Assembly: GCF_018688375.1 (NCBI RefSeq)
Contig: NZ_CP061318.1
Coordinates: forward strand, 806,001 to 870,000
Length of the DNA: 64,000 nucleotides
Origin: Polynucleobacter sp. AP-Ainpum-60-G11
Lineage (GTDB): Bacteria > Pseudomonadota > Gammaproteobacteria > Burkholderiales > Burkholderiaceae
Reading direction: 5' to 3'
Below are positions 7,888-15,029 of this stretch, piece by piece. The stretch's first letter is position 1. The number at the start of each line of letters is the position of its first letter. The notes under the pieces were generated by a model. It saw only the letters and a list, made by a program, of their open reading frames with translations. It did no database searches and was not told the DNA's origin. Both the position numbers and the translations under genes were made by a program.

Positions 7888-8802
7888 ATGGACAAAATGA
7901 CATCAAAACACAAAGAGATGGCCGAGTGGTATCGCCGTGCACAAGTAGAAATCTTAGATAGCATGGATGAAGAGCTCGAAATGGAGCTCGATGATGACCG
8001 CCTTTCTCCGGACAGTGGTAGTTCCTCAGTAATTCCGCGTCAGGTTTACTTTAAGGAATTATTTCGCTTGCAAGGCGAATTGGTAAAGCTCCAAGATTGG
8101 GTTGTAGAGAACAAGCTCAAGGTTGCTGTCATATTTGAGGGTCGTGACTCAGCCGGTAAGGGTGGAGCCATTAAGCGCATTACCCAACGACTCAATCCCC
8201 GTGTTTGTAAAGTGGTTGCGCTTACCGCCCCTAGTGAGCGTGAAAAGACCCAATGGTATTTTCAGCGTTACGTATCCAACTTGCCCGCAGGCGGCGAGAT
8301 CGTTTTGTTTGACCGTAGTTGGTACAACCGTGCTGGCGTTGAAAAGGTAATGGGTTTCTGTACTGATGATGAGTATGAGGAATTTTTACGTACAGTTCCT
8401 GAATTTGAGCGCATGATTATCCGCTCCGGAATTATTCTCATTAAATACTGGTTCTCCATCTCCGATGATGAGCAGTACAACCGCTTCATGATGCGTATTC
8501 ATGATCCTCTAAAACAGTGGAAGTTAAGTCCTATGGACCTCGATGCACGACGTCACTGGGAAGCCTATACAAAGGCAAAAGAGACGATGTTAGAGAGAAC
8601 CAATATTCCTGAAGCCCGTTGGTGGGTTGTTGCTGCTAATGATAAGAAAAAAGCACGTTTGAACTGTATTACACACCTACTGGATCAAATTCCTTATAAA
8701 GAAATTGAGCATCCAGAGATTACTTTGCCTGCACGCGTCCACAATCCAGACTATTTGCGCGGTCCGGTTCCCAAGGATATGTACGTTCCAGAGATCTACT
8801 GA
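7888..8802 (+). CDS. ppk2: Polyphosphate kinase 2 family protein
   Basis: A 304-residue PPK2-family P-loop kinase from ATG 7888; the longest frame adds nine residues from a TTG at 7861. Visible motifs are Walker A GRDSAGKGGAI (near 85), the lid QRYVSNLP and Walker B VLFDRSWYNR with the conserved Asp near 142. PPK2 enzymes interconvert polyphosphate and nucleoside di/triphosphates. The gene follows a Pho-box candidate and sits next to ppx and the PlcP/Ols genes. A second, diverged paralogue lies at 29251. Direction of catalysis and nucleotide preference cannot be read from sequence. Confidence 0.9.
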   Translation: MDKMTSKHKEMAEWYRRAQVEILDSMDEELEMELDDDRLSPDSGSSSVIPRQVYFKELFRLQGELVKLQDWVVENKLKVAVIFEGRDSAGKGGAIKRITQRLNPRVCKVVALTAPSEREKTQWYFQRYVSNLPAGGEIVLFDRSWYNRAGVEKVMGFCTDDEYEEFLRTVPEFERMIIRSGIILIKYWFSISDDEQYNRFMMRIHDPLKQWKLSPMDLDARRHWEAYTKAKETMLERTNIPEARWWVVAANDKKKARLNCITHLLDQIPYKEIEHPEITLPARVHNPDYLRGPVPKDMYVPEIY

Positions 8803-8817
8803 TCTGCGCTAGAAAGT

Positions 8818-8847
8818 GTTAACCTCTCATCAATATGAGGGGTTAAC
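8818..8847 (+). promoter_or_regulatory. Hairpin that covers the ribosome binding site of the next gene
   Basis: A 13-bp stem, GTTAACCTCTCAT / ATGAGGGGTTAAC with one G-U pair and loop CAAT, ends three bases before the ATG at 8851. The only Shine-Dalgarno-like run (GAGGGG, 8837-8842) is in its 3' arm. There is no T tract, so translational control or partial attenuation of the downstream genes is more likely than termination. Confidence 0.6.
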
Positions 8848-8850
8848 CGT

Positions 8851-9678
8851 ATGAAATCTAAGCCATTAATTACCAATCGAGAATTCAAACTTCTCATTAA
8901 GCCTCAAGGCCTTGATCGCCGAAGTAGGATCACTGCCTTAAGCGAACAAATCCTAAAGTTTTGTAAGAAAAGTAAAGTCGAGTTTTTCCATCTCGATAAT
9001 GCCACTACCGGATTACGGAACATCTATTTTTACGATACACCTGGCGAAGACTTTCGACGCAACAACGTCATTCTACGAGTTCGTGAATCGCGACAAAACG
9101 TCTGGGTTGATGATTGGTGCGAAGTTACTCTTAAGTGCCGCACAGGGAGTCTTGCCCAATCTCATCAATTTGATCCATCGCCGAAAAAAAGTATTAAATC
9201 TAGATTGCGCCTGAAAGAAGAAATCTTAAGAGGTGATGCAGTTGGGTCTGTAAGATCGATCTATTCAAATAACGCCATTCTGGACGCCGTTCCGATTGAT
9301 AGCTTATTTGATAAGTCTTTAGCTAGCGTTGGAAAATATTTCCCCGGGATAATGGCGCTACCAATTGATAAGAAAGCACCCATTCGGATTGTTGGGGGCC
9401 GTACCAATAAGATTCTGGAGGCATGCCTTCCAATCGGTAATTTAGTGTTTGGCGATGGTGTTCAGGCACATTGTGAGATTGCCATCTGGATGAAAAGCGT
9501 AGGTGATCCAATTATTGGCGAGCTTGCTTTTTCATATCGAGTGAATGACGCTAATAGAGGTCAAGCCAAGGCCCATAAGCGTGCAGATAAGTTCTTCAAA
9601 AAGCTCCAGCTGGAGTTAGCAAGTTGGCTAGAAATTGGCAGTACAAAAACAGCGCTGATTTATGGAAAGCCTGAGTGA
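8851..9678 (+). CDS. CYTH-like (triphosphate tunnel) domain protein
   Basis: A 275-residue protein that I recognise only at fold level. It has an N-terminal REFKLLI strand and alternating charged beta strands, NIYFYDTPGEDFRRNNVILRVRE-like segment (about 55-77) and CEVTLKCR (about 89-96). This matches the pattern of CYTH/triphosphate-tunnel proteins, where Glu, Lys and Arg residues line a tunnel that binds triphosphate or polyphosphate. It lies between ppk2 and the chromate transporter pair and overlaps the latter by 4 bases. A role in polyphosphate or nucleoside triphosphate metabolism is inferred from fold and context only. Confidence 0.6.
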   Translation: MKSKPLITNREFKLLIKPQGLDRRSRITALSEQILKFCKKSKVEFFHLDNATTGLRNIYFYDTPGEDFRRNNVILRVRESRQNVWVDDWCEVTLKCRTGSLAQSHQFDPSPKKSIKSRLRLKEEILRGDAVGSVRSIYSNNAILDAVPIDSLFDKSLASVGKYFPGIMALPIDKKAPIRIVGGRTNKILEACLPIGNLVFGDGVQAHCEIAIWMKSVGDPIIGELAFSYRVNDANRGQAKAHKRADKFFKKLQLELASWLEIGSTKTALIYGKPE

Positions 9679-10247
9679 GTCAACAGCTTCAATCTGATTC
9701 TGAGATGGCGAAGTCTCCGTACTTACGTGATGTCTTCATTCAGTTTTTAATTATTGGTGCTGTTAGTTTTGGGGGCGGCATTATTGCTTACGAACGCATC
9801 TTGTTGGTAGAGAAGCGTAAGTGGCTTAGTGCCGATGAGTTCATGGCTTATCTTGCGATTAGTCAAACCATGCCTGGGCTCAATTCAGTCAATATGGCCG
9901 TGCTTTCTGGGGATCACCTTAGAGGTGCTCTCGGCGCCATTATTGCTACCCTTGGATTGATATTCCCTGGTGGACTCTTTGTGCTTTGTATTGGCATGAT
10001 TTATGCCAGTGCTGCCGATCATCCCTCAGTCAATCTGATCCTAGGTGGTATTGCTGCTGCGGCTACAGGTTTATTGGCAGCAATCACTTACAAAATTGGC
10101 GATAGTCATTGGCGCCACTTCAAATCCTTGGGCATTATTGTTTGCACATTTGCTCTGATGAGTATTCTCAAGCTATCACTGCCATACGTGATCCTGATTA
10201 TGGCGCCGATTTCTATTTACCTATATCGACCAGGTAAGCAAGTATGA
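9675..10247 (+). CDS. Chromate transporter family protein, first half-size subunit
   Basis: A 190-residue membrane protein of the short-chain CHR family. It has five to six hydrophobic segments and the CHR-domain pattern FGGGIIAYE, then SQTMPGLNSVNMA near residue 63. It starts with GTG at 9675, overlapping the previous stop (GTGA). CHR proteins move anions such as chromate or sulfate across the inner membrane, and short-chain members usually occur as tandem pairs acting as a heterodimer. The adjacent gene at 10244 is the partner. The natural substrate is unknown. Confidence 0.85.
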   Translation: MSQQLQSDSEMAKSPYLRDVFIQFLIIGAVSFGGGIIAYERILLVEKRKWLSADEFMAYLAISQTMPGLNSVNMAVLSGDHLRGALGAIIATLGLIFPGGLFVLCIGMIYASAADHPSVNLILGGIAAAATGLLAAITYKIGDSHWRHFKSLGIIVCTFALMSILKLSLPYVILIMAPISIYLYRPGKQV

Positions 10248-10771
10248 GTCTATTGATTCACTTAGCCCTGACCTTTGCCTTGCTTTCCGTCTTAGCGGTT
10301 GGCGGTGGAACGGCAGTCCTGCCTGAGATGCAGATCATATTGGCACATCAGTTTGGCATTGATCACACTCAATTTGTACACATCTATAGTATTGGCCAGC
10401 TAGCTCCGGGTCCCAATATGCTGATGGTCCTGGCAATTGGATATCAAATTGCTGGGCTGATTGGCGCTGGCATTGTCTTGCTGTCTTTCTTCTTACCTTC
10501 GAGTGTTCTCTGTTTTTATGTTGGTCGCATATGGAACCGCTTTGGGGAAAGTCCATGGCGACGATCTATTCAAAATGCACTAGAGCCAATTTCGATTGGA
10601 CTGATGTCCTCCGGAGTCTTTGCTGTTGCAAAAGCATCTGTAGTGAGTGGTATTACTTTGATGCTTGCCCTCGTGACTTTGTACCTCATCCTCAGAACCA
10701 AGATTAATCCAGTCTTAGTCATTCTTGGCTCCGGAGGATTGGGTGCTTTATTGATGGCTTACCTAAAATAG
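10244..10771 (+). CDS. Chromate transporter family protein, second half-size subunit
   Basis: A 175-residue CHR-domain membrane protein. It has the pattern GGGTAVLPEM near residue 22, then GQLAPGPNMLM near residue 53 and several transmembrane helices. It overlaps the first subunit by 4 bases (ATGA), so the two are translationally coupled. The two halves carry related but distinct signatures, as in other paired short-chain CHR transporters. It is convergent with the TonB receptor gene, with only 8 bases between stop codons. Confidence 0.85.
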   Translation: MSLLIHLALTFALLSVLAVGGGTAVLPEMQIILAHQFGIDHTQFVHIYSIGQLAPGPNMLMVLAIGYQIAGLIGAGIVLLSFFLPSSVLCFYVGRIWNRFGESPWRRSIQNALEPISIGLMSSGVFAVAKASVVSGITLMLALVTLYLILRTKINPVLVILGSGGLGALLMAYLK

Positions 10772-10779
10772 TCTAAAGC

Positions 10780-12861
10780 TTAGAAAGTTCCTCGCAAGCC
10801 AACCATGAGACTTCTGCCGGGTTGTGGTGCAAACAGTCTCACAGCCATTGGAGTAGTTGCATATCGAATTTGCTCATTGAGTAAGTTCTTTAAGTTCATA
10901 TACACAGTCCAATTCACATCCTTAATTTTTTCTGTGTATGAGATGCCCGCATTCAATAAGTTGTAACTCGGTGCAGGTCCAATTTCCCAGCTTGCCAATT
11001 TATTCTGTTGATAGCTGTAGATATACGTTGCATTAGTAAGCCAACCATTGCGTTGATGAGCAATTTCAGCGCCTAAGCGAGGAGCAGGTTGTAGGGGTAG
11101 ATTGCCTCCAGCATCAAATGTACCTTGTGAAGCGTCACCAAATACGCGTCCACCAACACCATGTTGTTGCCAGTTATAAGTGAGCTCACCCTCGACGCCT
11201 TTGATGGTGGCCGCTGCTTGTTGCGCAACAACTACTGAGAAATTTTCTACAGCGGGCACATATTGACCGGTGTAGTAACCGTAGATGTAATTATTAAAAC
11301 GGTTGGCATAGACGCTGGCTTTAGCTCGCATCAAGCCGCTAGTTTTTTGGATATTGAACTCAAGGTTATGCGAGGTTTCTTTATTGAGATTGGGGTTACC
11401 AATATCAAATGTTGCCGTAGATTCATGTGCGCCATAAGAGTAAAGCTCTTGAGCGCTAGGAGCTCGCTGAGAAACCGTATAAGCTACTCCAGCACCATGA
11501 CCTTGCATAAAGTTCCACAAGCCACCGGCTGAGTATGACATTAAATTAAAGCTGCGATTTTGTAACAAAATGCTCGGTGTAGGATTGGCATTATTCATTG
11601 TTTGGGTTTCTAGTGCCGTACCGAGGTTAGGATTTTGTGCCACATTGTTGTAACGCAGTCCTAAATTTCCTTGTAGTGAATTCCATTTCCCTTCCTCAAT
11701 CCAAAACAAGGCGTTGGAATTCGTTTTGGTCGGCGGCACAATTGCATAGCTACCTGACCCAACCTCTGTTGCATTCAAAGAGGCTGCAGATACCTGTGCT
11801 CCGAATGTGCCTTTCCATCCGGCAATAGGATTGTGGGCTAATTCAAAGCGGGCTTCATTGGCTATATTTTTCCAAAGGGACTGGGCTACACCAGAATTAT
11901 TGAACTCAGTGTGGTTGTAATTGGAGTTAGCCGCGCTAAATTTGAATGAAGAGAAGCCTGAAAATGGATCGCGTGTCTGATGCTGTAAATCGTAGCGATT
12001 CTGTGACTGATTGATCGAGCCGCCTTCAGGTGTTGGGATGCCGTAATTATTATTCAGGCGCTCAACCGAAACACCGGTATAGCCGTTCTGACCAATATAA
12101 GAAACACCAACACCTAAATTATTTTGATTGCTAAAGGAGTTAGGTAGTTTTCCAGAGTATGGAACGCTTTGCGGCTGACCAGGATTTATAGACCACTCTT
12201 GATTTGGACCGCCTTGGTTAGCAAACCCTGGAATACGATAGTCATTAGCGTTATTGATGGCGGTATCAACATGCACTGCTACTGAACCAAAAGCGCCATC
12301 CACTTCAACTGCTCCAGCTCTACCATTATTTACAGTTTCATAGCTGGTATTGACTGCGCCTGTAGGCCTATCTGGCAGGTTAGTCAGGATACGATCATTA
12401 ACAACGTTAACAAGTCCGCCACTAGAGCCTGAGCCGTAGAGTAGGGCGGCAGCGCCACGCAGAATCTCGACTTGATGGGTATTTTGCATATTGTTGCCAA
12501 CAGCATGATCTTGAGAAATGTTCGAAACATCCCCAACTGATAAACCATTTTGCAAGATCTGCACCCGAGCACCCTCAAGACCACGAATCACTGGCCGCGA
12601 TGATCCTGCGCCATATCCAGTTGCCGATACACCTAATTCATTAGCGAGGGTGGCGCCTAAGGTACTTCCTAATTTATTAAGTAACTCATCGCCTTGCAAA
12701 ATTTTGGTCGGCGTCAAAATACTTTGGGTTGCTTCTTGAGATCCAGTAGCTGTGATTTCGAGAGAGGGCTGAGATTGCGCAAGAGCGGTAGTGCTAATGA
12801 ATCCCAAGACTAAAACATAGATCAGCTTGCGCTTACCCAATGGTTTATTGATTTGATGCAT
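10780..12861 (-). CDS. TonB-dependent outer-membrane receptor, ZnuD-like
   Basis: A 693-residue receptor from ATG 12861, which has a good ribosome site (AAGAAGGA). The longest frame adds ten residues with no such site. It has a signal peptide ending near ALAQ. The plug domain has SRPVIRGLEGARVQIL, the DHAVGNN segment and VEILRGAAALLYGSG, followed by a 22-strand-type barrel ending in F. The DHAV motif and plug resemble the zinc receptor ZnuD of Neisseria, so zinc or another metal is the likely ligand. The next gene upstream encodes a small exported His/Cys protein. I saw no convincing Zur or Fur box. Confidence 0.82.
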   Translation of the reverse strand: MHQINKPLGKRKLIYVLVLGFISTTALAQSQPSLEITATGSQEATQSILTPTKILQGDELLNKLGSTLGATLANELGVSATGYGAGSSRPVIRGLEGARVQILQNGLSVGDVSNISQDHAVGNNMQNTHQVEILRGAAALLYGSGSSGGLVNVVNDRILTNLPDRPTGAVNTSYETVNNGRAGAVEVDGAFGSVAVHVDTAINNANDYRIPGFANQGGPNQEWSINPGQPQSVPYSGKLPNSFSNQNNLGVGVSYIGQNGYTGVSVERLNNNYGIPTPEGGSINQSQNRYDLQHQTRDPFSGFSSFKFSAANSNYNHTEFNNSGVAQSLWKNIANEARFELAHNPIAGWKGTFGAQVSAASLNATEVGSGSYAIVPPTKTNSNALFWIEEGKWNSLQGNLGLRYNNVAQNPNLGTALETQTMNNANPTPSILLQNRSFNLMSYSAGGLWNFMQGHGAGVAYTVSQRAPSAQELYSYGAHESTATFDIGNPNLNKETSHNLEFNIQKTSGLMRAKASVYANRFNNYIYGYYTGQYVPAVENFSVVVAQQAAATIKGVEGELTYNWQQHGVGGRVFGDASQGTFDAGGNLPLQPAPRLGAEIAHQRNGWLTNATYIYSYQQNKLASWEIGPAPSYNLLNAGISYTEKIKDVNWTVYMNLKNLLNEQIRYATTPMAVRLFAPQPGRSLMVGLRGTF

Positions 12862-12949
12862 GGTGTTTCCTTCTTTCCTAATGCGTGCCACTACTTGAGT
12901 GGAGCAATAAATCTCAATCCAAACAATTCAGCTTGGTGTGTCGGACGAT

Positions 12950-13315
12950 TTATAGGATGAGGCTAGGTGGTGCTCTAGATTGATACAGCCCTACATGGAT
13001 GCGGGCTGGTAAAGAATCATTGGATGCCAATTGCACTTCATGGAAGAAGTTGTTAGCAAGGAAAAGATTGGGTGTCGCTGCAACGAAGCCAGCTAGTGTG
13101 AGTGCATCCAGTAGATGGCAACTAGCAGAACTATGGTCGAGGGTGGGCGCTTGATCTGCACAACTCAGCTCAACATGATGAGACTGTAATCCGGAGTGAT
13201 TAATGCTGTGGGTAAAGCCGATCCAGTGGGTGCCTATTAAGCTGGCAAGCAAAAAGCTCAGGGCGATCCATCCCCGGAATTGCTTGTTCAGTCTGCTTAA
13301 AAATAAGGCTTCCAT
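12950..13315 (-). CDS. Small exported His/Cys protein (DUF2946-like)
   Basis: A 121-residue protein beginning at ATG 13315. A longer frame running back through tRNA-Pro is not credible. Residues about 12-32 are a hydrophobic signal or anchor (WIALSFLLASLIGTHWIGF), followed by HSINHSGLQSHH and Cys at CADQ and SCHLL. This layout resembles the DUF2946 family, small proteins found next to metal receptors in betaproteobacteria. The TonB receptor lies 88 bases downstream on the same strand. A periplasmic metal-handling role is inferred, not shown. Confidence 0.68.
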   Translation of the reverse strand: MEALFLSRLNKQFRGWIALSFLLASLIGTHWIGFTHSINHSGLQSHHVELSCADQAPTLDHSSASCHLLDALTLAGFVAATPNLFLANNFFHEVQLASNDSLPARIHVGLYQSRAPPSLIL

Positions 13316-13334
13316 GCACCGAATCTTACAGTAT

Positions 13335-13364
13335 TTGCCCTCCTGGGCCTTCTCGGTGTAGAAT
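13335..13364 (+). promoter_or_regulatory. Promoter of tRNA-Pro/tRNA-Arg
   Basis: The -35 TTGCCC (13335-13340) and -10 TAGAAT (13359-13364) are separated by 18 bp and lie 12 bases upstream of the tRNA-Pro gene. Confidence 0.6.
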
Positions 13365-13375
13365 ATCGATTCCGT

Positions 13376-13452
13376 CGGAGTGTAGCGCAGCCTGGTAGCG
13401 CACCTGCTTTGGGAGCAGGGGGTCCAAGGTTCGAATCCTTGTACTCCGACCA
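13376..13452 (+). tRNA. tRNA-Pro (TGG)
   Basis: A 77-base cloverleaf with acceptor stem CGGAGTG / tactccg (one G-U pair), D arm, an anticodon loop TTTGGGA giving anticodon TGG, a TTCGAAT T-loop and an encoded CCA end. Confidence 0.97.
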
Positions 13453-13491
13453 CTTTCTCTAAGTTTTACGAATTTTCAGTCCCAGTACACA

Positions 13492-13568
<77 letters not shown>

Positions 13569-13639
13569 AATCCTCCTGTTGTATGCCATCTAATCAACTG
13601 TTCTAGAGCATGTAGGTCTTTACGACTGAACTCACCTAG

Positions 13640-13698
13640 TTGTCCAATATAGCCAAAACTTGTCCAAAACGCTAGAAACTTGTCCACTCTCTTGTCCA
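13640..13698 (+). promoter_or_regulatory. Left-arm integrase binding-site array (TTGTCCA x4)
   Basis: TTGTCCA occurs at 13640, 13660, 13680 and 13692: two 20-bp steps and one 12-bp step. The same heptamer occurs twice at the other end of the island, again 12 bp apart. Placement 70-130 bp inside attL fits arm-type sites of a lambda-like integrase. Confidence 0.65.
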
Positions 13699-13812
13699 GA
13701 TGGGGGGAGGGGGAAAATCTAGAAATTAAAAAATATATATAAGGGTGCTTGAGTCGATTACTAAACTTTTCAAATTTGAGAGTTATAGTTATAAGAGGTA
13801 TAGGAGCTATGA

Positions 13813-14268
13813 ATGGATAAAGACCAAAATATCAATCTAAAAATAGAAAATAAAGAAGTTGCTCAGTTTGGCACCATGGCCAAAATCCAAATGTTCTTTG
13901 AAACTATTATGAGCTTTCTTCGCCTAGTTTTTGCAATTATTGTTGTTGGTGTAATTGTTGTAGCTATTGGACTTATCGGGTGGGCAGTTTATACCGATAA
14001 TCAAGCTAATCAAGTCAAGGCATCAAAGACTGCTCCCGCAAAGATTCAGCCAAGCAAGTCAACATCTTTACCAGCTTCCCAAAAGCCAGCGATTGATTTA
14101 ACTGGCTGGCGACAGCTTCGTAAAGATTTGTCGCAGCCTGAAGTGCGAGCATTGTTAGGTGAGCCAGTAAGTATTCAAGGGGGTCCATTTACAGTTTGGA
14201 GTTTCTCTAAGAATGGTTCGGTGACCTTTTACAAGGAGATTGTCTACTCATGGACTGAGCCACAGTAA
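13813..14268 (+). CDS. Membrane-anchored protein with BamE/SmpA-like C-terminal domain
   Basis: A 151-residue protein with a clear ribosome site (TAGGAG) 6 bases before its ATG. Residues about 33-58 form one transmembrane helix, followed by a Lys/Ser/Pro-rich linker. The domain from about 100 (WRQLRKDLSQPEVRALLGEP to VTFYKEIVYSWTEP) has the pattern of the BamE/SmpA fold seen in many small envelope lipoproteins. Here it is tethered by a membrane helix rather than a lipobox. It is the first gene inside the island. Function is unknown. Confidence 0.7.
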   Translation: MDKDQNINLKIENKEVAQFGTMAKIQMFFETIMSFLRLVFAIIVVGVIVVAIGLIGWAVYTDNQANQVKASKTAPAKIQPSKSTSLPASQKPAIDLTGWRQLRKDLSQPEVRALLGEPVSIQGGPFTVWSFSKNGSVTFYKEIVYSWTEPQ

Positions 14269-14289
14269 CCCACTATATAGTGATGTTAC
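14265..14289. terminator. Nested palindrome between convergent genes
   Basis: The 12-bp perfect palindrome CACTATATAGTG is enclosed by GTAAC / GTTAC and lies between two convergent stop codons. It could form a hairpin on either strand, although no T tract follows. Confidence 0.4.
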
Positions 14290-14828
14290 TGATTTTCTAG
14301 CTGGGCTATGACATTCTCCACAACTGCAATTGCTTTCTCTGGTGGACAACTAAATACCTCTCCAAATGGAGCCTTTCTATCTAGGTAATTCTCCAATTTT
14401 AAATGTACATACTCCTCGGCTAAGTAAGCTGAATCAGTTTTGAATGAGGCCCGTAATTCCCAAACGCCTAATCTAGATGGATTTTCTTTATAGTTCTTGA
14501 GAATTTTTGTTAAATTTTTAATTCGTTTCGTTGCAAAATTCAAATCGCTATAACTTAGTGATTGAATCTGTTCTTGTAAATCTGCTAGTTGTTCCTCGGC
14601 TAACTGGGTGCCGTACTCGAGGGGTAGCTCCCCGCTTCCAGTGCATTGGACATGGTCTGGCATGCGACCATCAACCAGCATTCTCCAGTTAAGGCAAATT
14701 TGACAACGACCCTTAATCACACGCCACATCCTGCTGATATCTAAAAGGCGGTCATTGGGATGATTAACGGTCGCACCAATTTTGATGCGTCCTGCAACCT
14801 TATTTTCAAGTATATAAACATAAGCCAT
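14286..14828 (-). CDS. GIY-YIG superfamily (MUG113/T5orf172-type) protein with Cys-rich insert
   Basis: A 180-residue protein. Residues 1-32 (VYILEN, IKIGAT, DRLLDIS) and 136-172 (YLAEEYVHLKLENYL, GEVFSC) match the split core of T5orf172/MUG113 domains, a nuclease-like branch of the GIY-YIG superfamily. Between them is an insert with C42xxC45 and H59/C62, a likely zinc knuckle, and a helical stretch. It is divergent from the modular nuclease at 15030 across a 200-base AT-rich spacer. MUG113 proteins are common in phages and defence islands; activity here is unproven. Confidence 0.68.
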   Translation of the reverse strand: MAYVYILENKVAGRIKIGATVNHPNDRLLDISRMWRVIKGRCQICLNWRMLVDGRMPDHVQCTGSGELPLEYGTQLAEEQLADLQEQIQSLSYSDLNFATKRIKNLTKILKNYKENPSRLGVWELRASFKTDSAYLAEEYVHLKLENYLDRKAPFGEVFSCPPEKAIAVVENVIAQLENQ

Positions 14829-15029
14829 GAGAAATGATTTTATATGTTCTTATGCAGCTTTAAGATATTACCCAGTTTATGTTTTGAGGTGAAAGTTCGC
14901 ATATAAATATGCATAGATATCGGGTTCAATTATTTTAATTTTGATTTGACTAAATTTATAGCCCAATTTATCAAACTAGAATTAATATAAATAACAAATT
15001 CCTATTTTTATAAAGCAATAACCACTGCT

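Noticed and set aside
12950..13453. A 167-codon frame extending back through tRNA-Pro
   Set aside because: The first 46 codons are the complement of tRNA-Pro and its flanks. The credible start is ATG 13315.
13640..13698. Regularly spaced TTGTCCA repeats as a CRISPR array
   Set aside because: Units are 7 bases with 13- or 5-base gaps, not 24-37-base repeats with spacers, and there are no cas genes. Integrase arm sites explain them better.
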